Of a stretch of DNA of 64,000 nt, positions 52,879 through 62,810 are shown piece after piece (the stretch's first letter is position 1; every line of letters starts with the position of its first letter). The stretch is from Effrenium voratum (taxonomy: Eukaryota; Sar; Dinophyceae; Suessiales; Symbiodiniaceae): positions 96,534-160,533 of the forward strand of contig CAUJNA010003498.1 of assembly GCA_963377175.1 (NCBI GenBank), written 5' to 3'. Made by a program: the position numbers and the translations under genes. The notes beneath the pieces are model-generated. The model ran no database searches. It was not told the DNA's origin and worked only from the letters and a program-made list of their open reading frames with translations.

Positions 52879-54126
52879 GCAGTCAGCACCAAAAAGGTGC
52901 TCCGCCAGAAGGGTGACGAGGCATGGGTGCAGCGGCCGGTTGCAAATCAATTGCCGGGCTGCCATGAACTTGTGCAGGTGTCCCGGGCGCGCAGTGCAAT
53001 GGCTGCTTGGTTGCACAGGTGACGAGCCATGGTGCTTAGTTGCAAATTCTCGCTGTTGTTTGCATGCTAGCTTCGATAATTGCCCAAAGCCCATTGTTGG
53101 GCACATGCGCGAGGTCTTGATGGACGAGGAGGATGCCGGTTCGGTTCAGCGGACCGATTTGCCACTGTAAAGTGGCGCAAGGTATGCGACACAGAATTAC
53201 GCGACTCGCGACACATACATATTGTCACAACTTGGAAATTTACAAAAGAAGCCTGCAGAGCAGAGAAGCACTCACGATTGAAACACCCAGCATTCTACAT
53301 GAGCAGCTGCATGGTGCAAAAGCATCACGAAAGCAAACATGCTTGGAACTGGCAAGGTCACAACAACAAGTGGCCTGCCTGAAATGTTCTACTCATAGCT
53401 GTGTGGCCGGGCAGGGCTAACACAACGAAGAGCGCTTGTTCACGGCTGGACAACGGCACTAGATTGTTATGTAATGAGCCTTGCCTGGCTCATTCGAGCC
53501 TTCAAAGCTCCGCCTAGAGCATTGTACAGAATGCTCAGCAGCGATTCAGATTCAGATGTGCTCCTGGTGCCTGAATCCCTTTGCCAATGCAGAAAGCCGG
53601 CGTGCAGATTATTCTAAGTGCAATCAGTGGATTTCTAGTCTTAGGCTACCCCCTGGCAAAGCCTGGTAAGCAGAATCTGTTCATGCTGCAGGGCAATTGG
53701 TTTCCAATATTAGAAAGAGGATAAAGCGACCGAAGTAGTAAAAAGCCCAAGTGCCGCGCGTGCCGGCCGCATGGAGGCTGTGTGGCCTTGCTCTACTCTC
53801 CCCTTGCCTAGCTTCCGGGGGCGTTGGCTAATGTCCTTCCGCCGCCCTTTTACATCAATCAGCTGGGCGGGCTATGGCAGGCGGATTGATTTTGCCCCTA
53901 ATCTTGATAAGCTCCGCTCAGGGCTGGATGCGCATATTGGACAATGTGCAGGAAGTGGTGAAGCAGGATATCATCCACCCTTGCCGAAAAACCCCAGCAG
54001 ATCATGGGTAATTGGTTGACAGCCAGCCAGAACCATGACCCTCGCAAGTCACCTTGATTAGCATCCAGAGGCCATGGTCGAATGATTCAGCTCACCAAGG
54101 ATGTCCGAGGGCGCCCCTTGCCTTAG
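52879..54126. other. No supported gene
   Basis: 3' flank of the FHA gene and intergenic DNA. An 82-codon frame at 53,771-54,019 is not convincing. Confidence 0.35.
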
Positions 54127-54381
54127 GAAGTGCGTGGAGAGGGCTGGGAGTTTGAGCCACGATGGCTTGCCGGCCACCAGCCGTACCAGCTGTTGCGTTC
54201 TGTGCGCATTGGTGGCATTTTTTCAACTAAGGATGTGGTCCTCACATGCAGGGCCATGTCGCGAGCCCTTTCTCCGCCTGCAAAGCTGCCGACCTGTTCT
54301 GCATGGATGGTGGTTGTGCCTTGGGGAGCTTCAAGCGACCCAGCAACTAGGATGTTGGCGACCTTTGATATGATGGACTAG
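54127..54381 (+). CDS. Probable terminal exon of an unrecognised protein
   Basis: The frame reads EVRGEGWEFEPRWLAGHQPY, QLLRSVRIGGIFSTKDVVLT, CRAMSRALSPPAKLPTCSAW, MVVVPWGASSDPATRMLATF, DMMD and stop. Alternating strands and biased codons suggest a real C-terminal domain, but I do not recognise it. Confidence 0.45.
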   Translation, partial: EVRGEGWEFEPRWLAGHQPYQLLRSVRIGGIFSTKDVVLTCRAMSRALSPPAKLPTCSAWMVVVPWGASSDPATRMLATFDMMD

Positions 54382-54579
54382 GGCTAGGTGTTGAGATAAA
54401 ACATGAAAATACAGAATTGAATCTGGGTTTTGGGGTTGAGTGCTTGTTGAACATGGTAGTGTTTGGGTAGTTTGCCGAGGACAGCTAGCTGGCAAACGGT
54501 TCAAGAGCTTTGGGATTGAAGTTGATTTGCTTGGGGGAGCTGCAACAAATCATTATTCAGGGGACCCTCCCCGGATATA

Positions 54580-54666
54580 TTTATACATGCTAATATATAA
54601 TTATATATAATTATATATAATTATATATAATTATATATAATTATATAATTATATATATATATATAG
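54580..54666. repeat. AT microsatellite, unit atatataatt
   Basis: About eight copies of tatataatta followed by (TA)n. Confidence 0.95.
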
Positions 54667-54985
54667 TGTGTTACTCTTTAAGCAGTCCCCCTTTGTGGCT
54701 TGACATTCGAAAGACATTTTCTATTGCAGTTGAATTGAGGTCGAGATGTTTCCCACAATGTAGTTTTGACCGTCCATGCATTCGTTGTCCAATTTGCTTG
54801 GATTTGTTTCTATTTGTTTGGGTGGTGTTGCTTGCTTTGTTTTTGTTTTTTGTTTTTCTCACATCTTCCTGCTATTTCCTGGTGCTGTGTGCAGTTCAGA
54901 GGGAAGCTCAGTGATGCGCGATGGATTTGTTAGGTGCCAATACCTTGGGGGGCATGAGGGAGTCAGCTCCGAAGCTTCGGTTCCA
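54667..54985. other. T-rich DNA, no gene
   Basis: T/TG-rich stretch typical of a pre-acceptor intron region, ahead of the membrane-segment exon at 54,990. Confidence 0.35.
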
Positions 54986-54989
54986 ATCG

Positions 54990-55074
54990 CGCATGCCGCA
55001 CTGAGGTGCTTACGGCTGTGGGCATGGCCCTGGCCAACCTTTGCGCCTTGGCGTCAGGGGCCATAGCCATGGCA
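54990..55074 (+). CDS. Exon encoding a hydrophobic helix
   Basis: The frame reads TEVLTAVGMALANLCALASG then AIAMARW, a likely membrane helix. It may be an early exon of the CLC channel gene downstream, or of a separate membrane protein. Confidence 0.4.
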
Positions 55075-55467
55075 AGGTGGCCATGAAAGAGCTCACTTCC
55101 TGAGTTCATGAACTTTAAGCTTTCTGGGAAGAAAGTTGAGACTTTAGTCTTGTCGACCAATCCACTCAGGAAGAGAAGGAACTCATTGGTTTTGTTGTAG
55201 CAAACGATGCGGAACAAGTTGATGCAAGTGCGTTTGAGGTAATAGGAAGTAGGTCACTTTGCACATGGAGGGGCCGAGGGCCGAGCAGAGCCCCAAATGG
55301 CAAACGCCCAGGCACGGTGTTCACCATAGAGTTTCTGGTGAGATTCAAGTTCAACACCATGCAGGCTGCTTTGGACCGAGGCCCTGCCCGCAACCGCAGG
55401 TTGATTTATATTTGTTTTTGAAAGGACAGGTGTCCTGAAAGCCAACCTGCGGGAGCGCGGGATTTGA

Positions 55468-55565
55468 GCGGTGGGATCCCTGCAGGCGGCATTGCTGCTG
55501 GCATGTTCGCCTTGATGGGCCTGGCCGCGACCTTTGCAACCTTGGGCACGGCGATGGTACACGGA
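55468..55565 (+). CDS. Exon encoding a hydrophobic helix
   Basis: The frame reads SGGIPAGGIAAGMFALMGLA then ATFATLGTAMVHG. Gly-rich, membrane-embedded. The G-I-P start recalls the selectivity loops of CLC proteins, but the match is loose. Confidence 0.4.
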
Positions 55566-55569
55566 CTTC

Positions 55570-57334
55570 AAATGTGTCGCAAGCCGCCCCGGTTTCCAAC
55601 AGTGCCGAATCCGTTTATTTCGACGGGTCAGTCACGTCACTTGATATTTGATTAAGTGTGTGAGAGTGTAAGGCACTTGTTTTGCACAAGGCTGCCATGC
55701 TTAGCCTTTGCGACTGTTCCCATCGCCTGGAAACGGTATTGATGAAGGGCCGTGGTCATATCTTCGCTTGGTGCCAAGAGAAGATGGCTCGCCAGGACTT
55801 GCACCTGATGCTGGCGGCTCGGGAGCACCAGAGAACAAGGCGGATCGCCTTCAGCCGAGCACTTGATGATATGTGTTAAGATAGCCTGGTTGACAAAGAT
55901 GCATGTCTGGGCAATATGCAAAGGGAGGCCGGGGGTTCTTGAAAGAGGGAGAGGCCTCAGTGGATGTTGACGAACTGCTATGTTTCCCGGGGCATGGATT
56001 TGAACACCGATGCTAGCACTAAAATAGTGGCAACTTTCATGGGAGGACATGAGTCACAGACTTCAGGCATGTTCATACATGCCATGTGCATGGTAGATCG
56101 TTTGTGAATGTCGCAAGTGTGTTTCTATCTAATTGCTTTTGCAGTCACCGCGAAAACTGCGCCATACCTGTGGTGGCCGAATGAATCCGGGCCAGGTGTT
56201 CCCAAGTGCGCTACCTTGTTGTGCAGAGTGCTTTTGTGTTGAAGGGGCTGCCGCTTGCGTGTGCTTGTTGAAACTGGAGGGCTGGCTGAACGGCTTCAAC
56301 CTCTCCAAAATGTTTACAAAGCGAATCTTGGCAGAGATTCGTGCAAATGCACGCGCACCCCACCAGGAAGCCTTCAATTGTTGCCCCTTTGAACTGTTCC
56401 ATCCATACAACATAATATGATGTATGTGCCATTGCGCTTGGGGACTCATGGCTGGTTGTGCTGCGAAAGCTGCGCAATCGGAACTCAGGAATTTTGGCTG
56501 TCCGATTTGTTGCTGTGATCCTGTCCAACGCGACGGGGTATCCATGCGGCCGCGAGGGCCCCACAGCTTCGTGGGCTGCAACTGGTGTGCATGTGCTGCA
56601 CGCTCCAGAACTAGAATTGTTTCGCAGTTTTGCTTGATTTCCGTGCATGCCTTTCTTCATGAGGCTTGTAAGGGTTGAGATTGGGCACAACTGGAGCGCT
56701 CAATTGTTTCAGGTAACTATGGGCAGCAATTTGGCATTTCTGCTGTGCCGCTGGGTCACCAAGCAGCATGCAGATGCCAGGGTGGCTTGGCTGAATTCAT
56801 GGGCAGACGCAATGCAACACCTCTTTGTTTTTCGTGGCAACTTGAAACAGCTTGCAGAAATTTGTTGAGAGCTAGAGCTCTAGAAACAGAGGGCACCTTC
56901 ACGAAATTCTTTGCCGGTGGTTTGCGGGGCTTCTTGTACTTGACGCTGGTTCTCGATGATACTTACTGAGTAGACTTACTGCTCTCGGCTGCGCATGGAT
57001 GTGAGCTGTCTTGGGTGGTAGCTGAGGAATGGATCGACTTGCAAGGTGGCTCTCCAGGCGTCAAACTCAACATTCCTGCTGGAACACTTGGCTTGAAGGA
57101 GCACAGAAAGAACAACATCCATTGATGCGATTGGACTCCCTCATTTCGTTCGGTCTTGAATTGCGGGCTGGGAGCATGGACCCTCCCTGCATGTTGCCCC
57201 ATCCAGCTTGATCATTTGCTTTGCAGCTTTGAGTGACTTGGGCTTGAAGAGCCTAAATTTGAGATGATGACCCGTAGCTCCTTCTTGTTTGCTTGTGAAC
57301 GGGTTAGTGGACATTTATTTTCTGTTTAGCTACC
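55570..57334. other. Probable intron(s), no firm exon
   Basis: Short frames such as GTFTKFFAGGLRGFLYLTLV (about 56,900) could be channel exons, but are not certain. No repeat of note. Confidence 0.3.
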
Positions 57335-57470
57335 ATGGTTGAGCGGCCAGGGGCCCTGGCAGACGAGCACTTCTTCGCGCGCGCTGTGCGAGTGGCCTGC
57401 ATCGTGGGAGGCGCCTGTGGGATGGCCATGATCTTTGATTCGCCACTAGGTGGCATCCTCTATATGCCCC
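57335..57470 (+). CDS. CLC channel/antiporter exon 1 (GxFxxP-type helix N region)
   Basis: The frame reads ERPGALADEHFFARAVRVAC then IVGGACGMAMIFDSPLGGIL. This corresponds to the CLC region with A-G-A-A-A-G-V-A-A-A-F-x-A-P-I-G-G-V-L-F: a small-residue helix, then D/A-P-x-G-G-x-L. CLC proteins carry chloride across membranes as channels or Cl-/H+ exchangers. The ATG at 57,335 is probably internal. The end near 57,470 precedes a divergent stretch (PLGRDAVAE) that is likely intron. Confidence 0.65.
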
Positions 57471-58271
57471 TTGGCCGCGACGCTGTGGCAGAGCGACCCC
57501 TCACTATCTGCAACATGGTCAGACAAAGCTGATCATTTGCAGGTGTGGCGCGGGGGGAGGGTGGCGGGGTGCTGAGTAGGGCGGTTGTGGAGCAGTTTGT
57601 AAAGACTGCTCTGGTTATATAGATGCAAATGTAAGGCAAAAATGACATGCTTCCGCTGTGCGCACAGAGCTCCAAGATGCCCACGCAGAACACGTTGTTG
57701 AATACTTGCGGTTGGTTGAAACCGCATGATGGCATCGGATCCCAATCCGGGGCGGGGTCCAACATGATTTGGTCGAGGTTTGAAGAGGTCACTTCGGCGT
57801 CCTGGCCGATGGAGCTGACCTTTAAAGCCTTCGTAGGCTGTGTTATTTGCACCTCTGTGCCTTGGTCCCGAAATAGAAGGGCAAGGGGGGCGCTTGAGAT
57901 GAGCGTTCCTTCGCAGGAAAACATGCAGCGACCATGGTCAACACACGGGCTTTTGTGTTTTGACAGGTCTTGCCAGCCATTTTGGGGCCTGGATTGAAGG
58001 CTGAATCTGGGAGGGCTACGCAGTGCCATCACGCGCAAGTTTACGTGGACATTACGTGGACATACCTCTCTCCCGTTGCCCAGGTGTCGTATGCCTTGCT
58101 GGCAGTTGCAAAAAAGAGCATACGAGACGCTCGCATGCATTGCCAAGCCCAGCTTGGCTGCGGCGCCAGAACCTGTTTCGCAGCGCACCTGAACCACAGC
58201 AATGCCAGAAGCGCCGCATGAAAGTCGTGTGAGCAGTTTGCACTGGGGAACTCAGGATTTTGTGATCTTTG

Positions 58272-58390
58272 AGATGTGGTACGGTCCAGACAGTCCTGAT
58301 TATTCTGCATTGGACATCCCTGGGTTTATTCTCGTATCCGGTATTTTGGGCCTGCTGGCCCCATTGCATACAAAGTTATGCCTATCGGCT
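58272..58390 (+). CDS. CLC exon 2
   Basis: The frame reads FEMWYGPDSPDYSALDIPGF then ILVSGILGLLAPLHTKL. In CLC proteins the segment E-L-x-x-F-x-L-L-G-V-x-G-G-L-x-G-A-x-F-x-x-x-N comes at this point, after the G-G-x-L-F helix. The order relative to the exon at 57,335 is right. Confidence 0.6.
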
Positions 58391-58451
58391 GCTTGGCAGC
58401 ACCTCTCGAGCATATATGTCCTCGCCTGGGCCTGCACGGGGCACTGACTCC

Positions 58452-58562
58452 CAGGTTGTCGAACTCCGGAAGCAGCTGCATGGCGGGCCCTTGCGAAAGT
58501 GCCAACCCTGGGCGAAGATGCTGGACACGGTGATCTTTGCCGTTCTTTGCGCTGCTGCCTGA
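58452..58562 (+). CDS. CLC exon 3
   Basis: The frame reads QVVELRKQLHGGPLRKCQPW then AKMLDTVIFAVLCAAA, stop at 58,560-58,562 if unspliced. A basic loop then a hydrophobic helix matches the CLC stretch after exon 2. Confidence 0.5.
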   Translation, partial: QVVELRKQLHGGPLRKCQPWAKMLDTVIFAVLCAAA

Positions 58563-58904
58563 AGCTCAGTCTCAAGCCATGCACCATGGACCCACAAAGG
58601 CGGAGAAGTGAAGCCATTGCGCCTTGTGAAGCCTTTCAACGATGGAAGGGAAAAAAGATGAAACGACGGGCCTTTTCAGAGACAATGGTTGCTCAAAACC
58701 CTCCTGCGCACTTTCATGGCAAACGAGGCAGTGGCTGCTACCAGCTTTGCTGGACTTTGTACGCCAGTTCCGGAGCAACAAAGAGAACTGAGCCTCCCGA
58801 CCTGACGTAGGTCAGACCACTTCAACCACAGGTGACAGATTGGTTGTGTTAGAAGTGTGTTTGTTTTGAGGCGTCCGTTGTTTTTGTAAAAGTTGCACTT
58901 CAGC

Positions 58905-59250
58905 CGAGTGTTATTGTTCTTGTTCTTCTTGTTCTTCTTGTTCTTCTTGTTCTTCTTGTTCTTCTTGTTCTTGTTGTGGTTCTGGTTGGTGTTGGTGTTG
59001 GTGTTGTTGTTGCTGCGGTTGTTGGTTGTTGGTTGTGTGATGCTTGTTGTGGCTGTGGGTGTTGCTGTTGCTGGTGCTGTGGTTGTTGCTGTTGTTGTGC
59101 TTGGTGTTGGTGTTGGCGTTGGCGTTGGCGTTGGCGTTGGCGTTGGTGTTGGTGTTGTTAGTGGCGCTGTTGTTTTCTTGTTGGTTTTGTTGTTGGTGTT
59201 GGTGTTGTTGCTGGCGTTGTTGCTGGTGTTGCCAGTGTTGCTGCTTGGAT
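58905..59250. repeat. TTCTTG and GTTG(G/C)(T/C) microsatellites in a CLC intron
   Basis: (ttcttg)n at 58,915-58,970, then degenerate gttggtgttgg/ggcgttggcg runs to 59,250. It sits between CLC exons 3 and 4. Confidence 0.9.
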
Positions 59251-59278
59251 TGCTTGACTCTGTCCCGTTTGCCATCAG

Positions 59279-59383
59279 GTTATGTTCGCTATCAGTGCCC
59301 ATATGGCTCCTACAACCCTGTGGCATCATTGCTGCTGACGACTGCCGAGGGGGCTGTCAAAATCTTGTTTAGTCGTGAGAGCC
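59279..59383 (+). CDS. CLC exon 4 (GxYNxxASLLL motif)
   Basis: After tgccatcag the frame reads RYQCPYGSYNPVASLLLTTA then EGAVKILFSRE. Eukaryotic CLC proteins have F-x-C-P-x-G-x-Y-N-D-x-A-T-L-F-x-x-x-x-E-x-A-I-x-x-L-F here, a near match (Pro for Asp after Asn). Confidence 0.7.
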
Positions 59384-59867
59384 TTGATTGCACTCTGTGA
59401 GACAGCTCACGCCCCCAAGCACGCGTACTGGCCGCTTTTTTATTTGCTCTTGGATCATGCTCAATTCCTGAAGCATGGCAATCTGGTCAGCATTTTGGTT
59501 GAGCGTGCGGAAAGAATGCGGAAGCCCCGAGGAACGCTCAAGCTTTCGGTTGCTTGGCAGATGTGTGGCAGATTCAAGGTCAAAGAGTTGAATGTTTGGG
59601 TGCACTTGTGATGCAGCACTTGCCGAAGCTTCTTGTGGGGATGCTTGATTTGGAAAGACTCGCCCAGCTGCCATTGTGGCAAAGTATCCTTCCCTCACAG
59701 CCCAATGCCCACCGCTTAAGGTGCAGAATCGTCTATTGCGCTCTTTGGCAACAATGTGAGGTTGGCCTGGCACCATGTCGCATGCCTCTCCGGTATTGAA
59801 GGAACACATGAGGCGCAGCGACATGTAAGTAGCCAAGACCTGCACCCAACAGCAGCTGAACATGCCA

Positions 59868-60042
59868 AGGCTTTTCACCTACTTCACCATGAACGTCGCT
59901 TTCTCGGGCGTGCCCGTGCCGAGCGGAAATTTTACGGGCACGATGATGATTGGCGGCCTTGCAGGACGTTTAATTGGCCATTGGTTATCGCAGCTTTTCC
60001 CCGACTCTGGTTTGGCGCGCTCTGGCATCTATTCAATGATAG
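59868..60042 (+). CDS. CLC exon 5 (second selectivity loop)
   Basis: The frame reads NVAFSGVPVPSGNFTGTMMI then GGLAGRLIGHWLSQLFPDSG and LARSGIYSMIG. This is the CLC region G-x-x-V-P-x-G-x-F-x-P-x-x-x-x-G-A-x-x-G-R-L. The usual Pro after Phe is Thr here (F-T-G). A GC donor lies near 60,041. Confidence 0.75.
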
Positions 60043-60049
60043 GCCGGCA

Positions 60050-61509
60050 GCTTTCGAATGAGAGTTTGATGCTGCGCAGTCAGAGGGGCAGAGCTTTCCA
60101 GCTTGAACTCGACTGACTTGGCAGATTCTTAGCCCCCGCGCGGCTTGTCCCTGTTAACACAAGCTAGGGTAACGAGAACGTCAAGTTGGATCTCGGAACA
60201 GGCGCGGCTGCCATGCTCTCCAGCTTCAAGCAAATGACCATTGCAGTGGTCCTCTTCGTCAATACGGCGTCGAACAACGTTGAACTGGGCCCCCCTCTCA
60301 TGCTGGCGGTATCTTGGCAAGGCCTTGCAAGAATGAACCTTATGTCGCAACCCGCCGCAAGATAAACAGTATGTATATTGCATTTATAGATGTATATATG
60401 CATAGGGATATGTACATAAGACAAACAGATATGCAGCATATGTGTACAGAAGCGTGACATGTGGGCGTGACGTTTTGGAGGTTGAAAAGAGAGGTTTACT
60501 TATAATACTGCAACTGCTGCTGCTGCCTTTGTTGCTCCCACTTCCACCCCCACCTCCATTCCTATTGTGACAATTTTGATGTCCAGTTTCGTAAGGCATC
60601 CCCGGTGAAGCGGTGAAGTAGACCAGCCTCATGGACTGGCAAAGTTCTAAAGGGGCCCACCAAACAACCGCCATGTTAAGAGCATCCCAGGCCCACCGCG
60701 TGGGAATCCTGAAGGGACCCGACCACCTATTGAAAAAGCAAGCCTTCAAGCGAGCTAGTCAACATGCAAAAAATACGCAATTTGGGCCATGTTGAAAGTC
60801 TAGCCGGCAAACCGCCCACCAGCTGCTCCAGCAGTAGCTACCGCTGCAAACGGAATACAGCTTGCAAACAAAGCAAGGAGAACATGCCAAATCGCTAAAG
60901 GGTAAAGCACTTGCACGCGTACAAGAACACCATTGCAACACCTACTTTTGGTTGAAGTCCAAATTGTTTGGCGTTGGCTGCATCGCGGCCCGTATCGAAG
61001 CATGCAACTGTACGCAGTGAGGCACGCCACAGGACTCCTGCAGCATTTATGTTTCAAAATCTGGATGCAAACGTGCATGCTTCTAGTAGATTTTGCTGCA
61101 CTCGCAAACAGAGAAGCAGGAGCAGTATACTAGAAGTACTAGTGGGCCACTTGAGGCTCTCCGACCCAGCCACGGTCACGTGCAGTTGCCAAAAATTGAC
61201 GAATCCTTGATTGTGGTAGGAATCTTCGTGAGATTTCGTATTGATACTTTTACCACTGCTGCAATCCAACCGGCTCCAGCACCAGCACCGCAACTGCCAC
61301 TGCTACCATCTATATTTTCCATTCCTGTTTGTATTGCTGTCAGCATTGCTTGAACTCAAAATGCTTGGCTTCCTTTGGCCCTTTGGGCTTCCTTGCAATG
61401 GGGGTCCTCAAAAAATAGCAGACGAAAACACATCTGCACCAGGTTCAGCTTTTGCATCCATAATTTTCAGCCGTTGCATCAAACCAATAATGTGCACCAT
61501 CTAGAGTCG
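60050..61509. other. Long CLC intron(s), no firm exon
   Basis: No clear exon. Weak frames on both strands. No large satellite. Confidence 0.35.
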
Positions 61510-61632
61510 CCAAGGTGTCCGTGTCGCTCTTCATGGGCAAGCTGCTGGGCTCGCCCAAAGCCTGGGACGAGGAGCAGCTGCTGCGGAAGAAGGTGCCCTT
61601 CCTGGAGCCGGAGCCCTGCAAGGAGGCGGGAA
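61510..61632 (+). CDS. Probable CLC exon 6 (cytoplasmic side)
   Basis: The frame reads AKVSVSLFMGKLLGSPKAWD then EEQLLRKKVPFLEPEPCKEA. CLC proteins have a G-(I/V)-P-(F/Y)-L-E-x-x-P element before their cytoplasmic CBS domains, which KVPFLEPEP resembles. Confidence 0.5.
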
Positions 61633-61639
61633 ATTTTGA

Positions 61640-62390
61640 AAACGAAAGGGAACCCGGAACCATTGGAATGAACGATTGCTCGGTTTGTTTGGGGGGAATG
61701 TGTCCTTTTTAGTGGACCCCCCACCCACCAAAAAAAGAAGAAAGAAGTTGCTTCGTTTAAAAAAATGGCTTCCTTGGAAGCCACCAGCCTCAACAAAAGA
61801 TACCCCGATGTGCACATACCATCACATACCTATAACTTGTTTCCATACTGTGGCGGGACGAAATCCTGCACCACTTGGAAACCACGGGAAACCATTGTTG
61901 GTTGAAATTTACAGGGAATCATCATTCCAGTTAGGTGGTGCAGGATTTGGTCCAGCCACAGTATTGCCATGTTGAGTGGTGTTCTATGATCACATCACTT
62001 TTGAGTCAGGCCAGGTTTCCCTGAATTTCCTGTGGGTGGTATGACGTGCCAACGGTTCCAACGGTAGATGTAGGCAAACCCGATGTGCGGGAGTGAGGAC
62101 GCGGACATGTTGTTTGCTTGGTTCATTTGAATGACCATGACAGATTTCAGGATATCACATGTTGTTGTACATCAAAATGTGTGCCCCTGAGAAGTCTTGC
62201 ATTTCGACACCGACACATTGCTCGATGGATGCATGGTCGCGTGTACGCGCAACAAATCTGTGGAGTGCTTGCCACCTTTTCATTTTTGCTCCTTCCCTAG
62301 ATGCCCGTGTGATTGTGAAGCCCACTGGTTTGGGGCGGTCGAGGGGGAAATTAGGTCATTGCCTTGTGAAGACTTGCCGTGTCACCATTT
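61640..62390. other. Intron with a local inverted pair
   Basis: No exon seen. Segments around 61,845-61,870 (actgtggcgggacgaaatcc) and 61,945-61,965 (aggatttggtccagccacag) are inverted relatives, with ggaaaccacgggaaacc and gcaccac/gtggtgc between, so this stretch may fold or be an old inverted-repeat element. Confidence 0.35.
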
Positions 62391-62392
62391 CA

Positions 62393-62500
62393 GGTCCGAG
62401 ACCTTCAGGCATACGACCTCTTGGATGAGATTCCAGAGGAATCATATCTGCCACCAGAGCCGGATATCAGCCAGGCGCGAGCCTATGGACATGTGCAACC
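62393..62500 (+). CDS. Probable CLC exon 7 or C-terminal exon
   Basis: After cattcag-like caggtc the frame reads RDLQAYDLLDEIPEESYLPP then EPDISQARAYGHV. Acidic and biased codons. It lies between the CLC exons and the metacaspase. Assignment to the CLC gene is by position. Confidence 0.4.
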
Positions 62501-62810
62501 AGTTAACGCGCGCCGTAGATGCCACAGATATAGAGCGTTTTGATCACGGAGCAGTGAACATTGTGGGAAGGGGCTGTCACTCAGGTGGAGAAAGCGTTGC
62601 AGTGCTGCCAGGCCGCTCGCCTGGGTATTTGTTTTGCCCTTTCGGCCAGATGTGATTGCAGGTCAATTTGTGAAGCATAGTTTCATTTCCAGCCATTATT
62701 TGGGAGGCACGTGCCCACAGCATGCGTGTGTGTGTGTGTGTGTTTTCGTTTGCGCCGCTGAAACCTCAAAGCTTCAAGGTAGAGAGCTATAGGTAGCAAG
62801 GGCTAGTTCC

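Noticed and set aside
57960..57985. Spliced-leader relic at ccagccattttggggcctgg
   Set aside because: Only the 10-mer GCCATTTTGG matches, and the rest differs. Too short to distinguish from chance.
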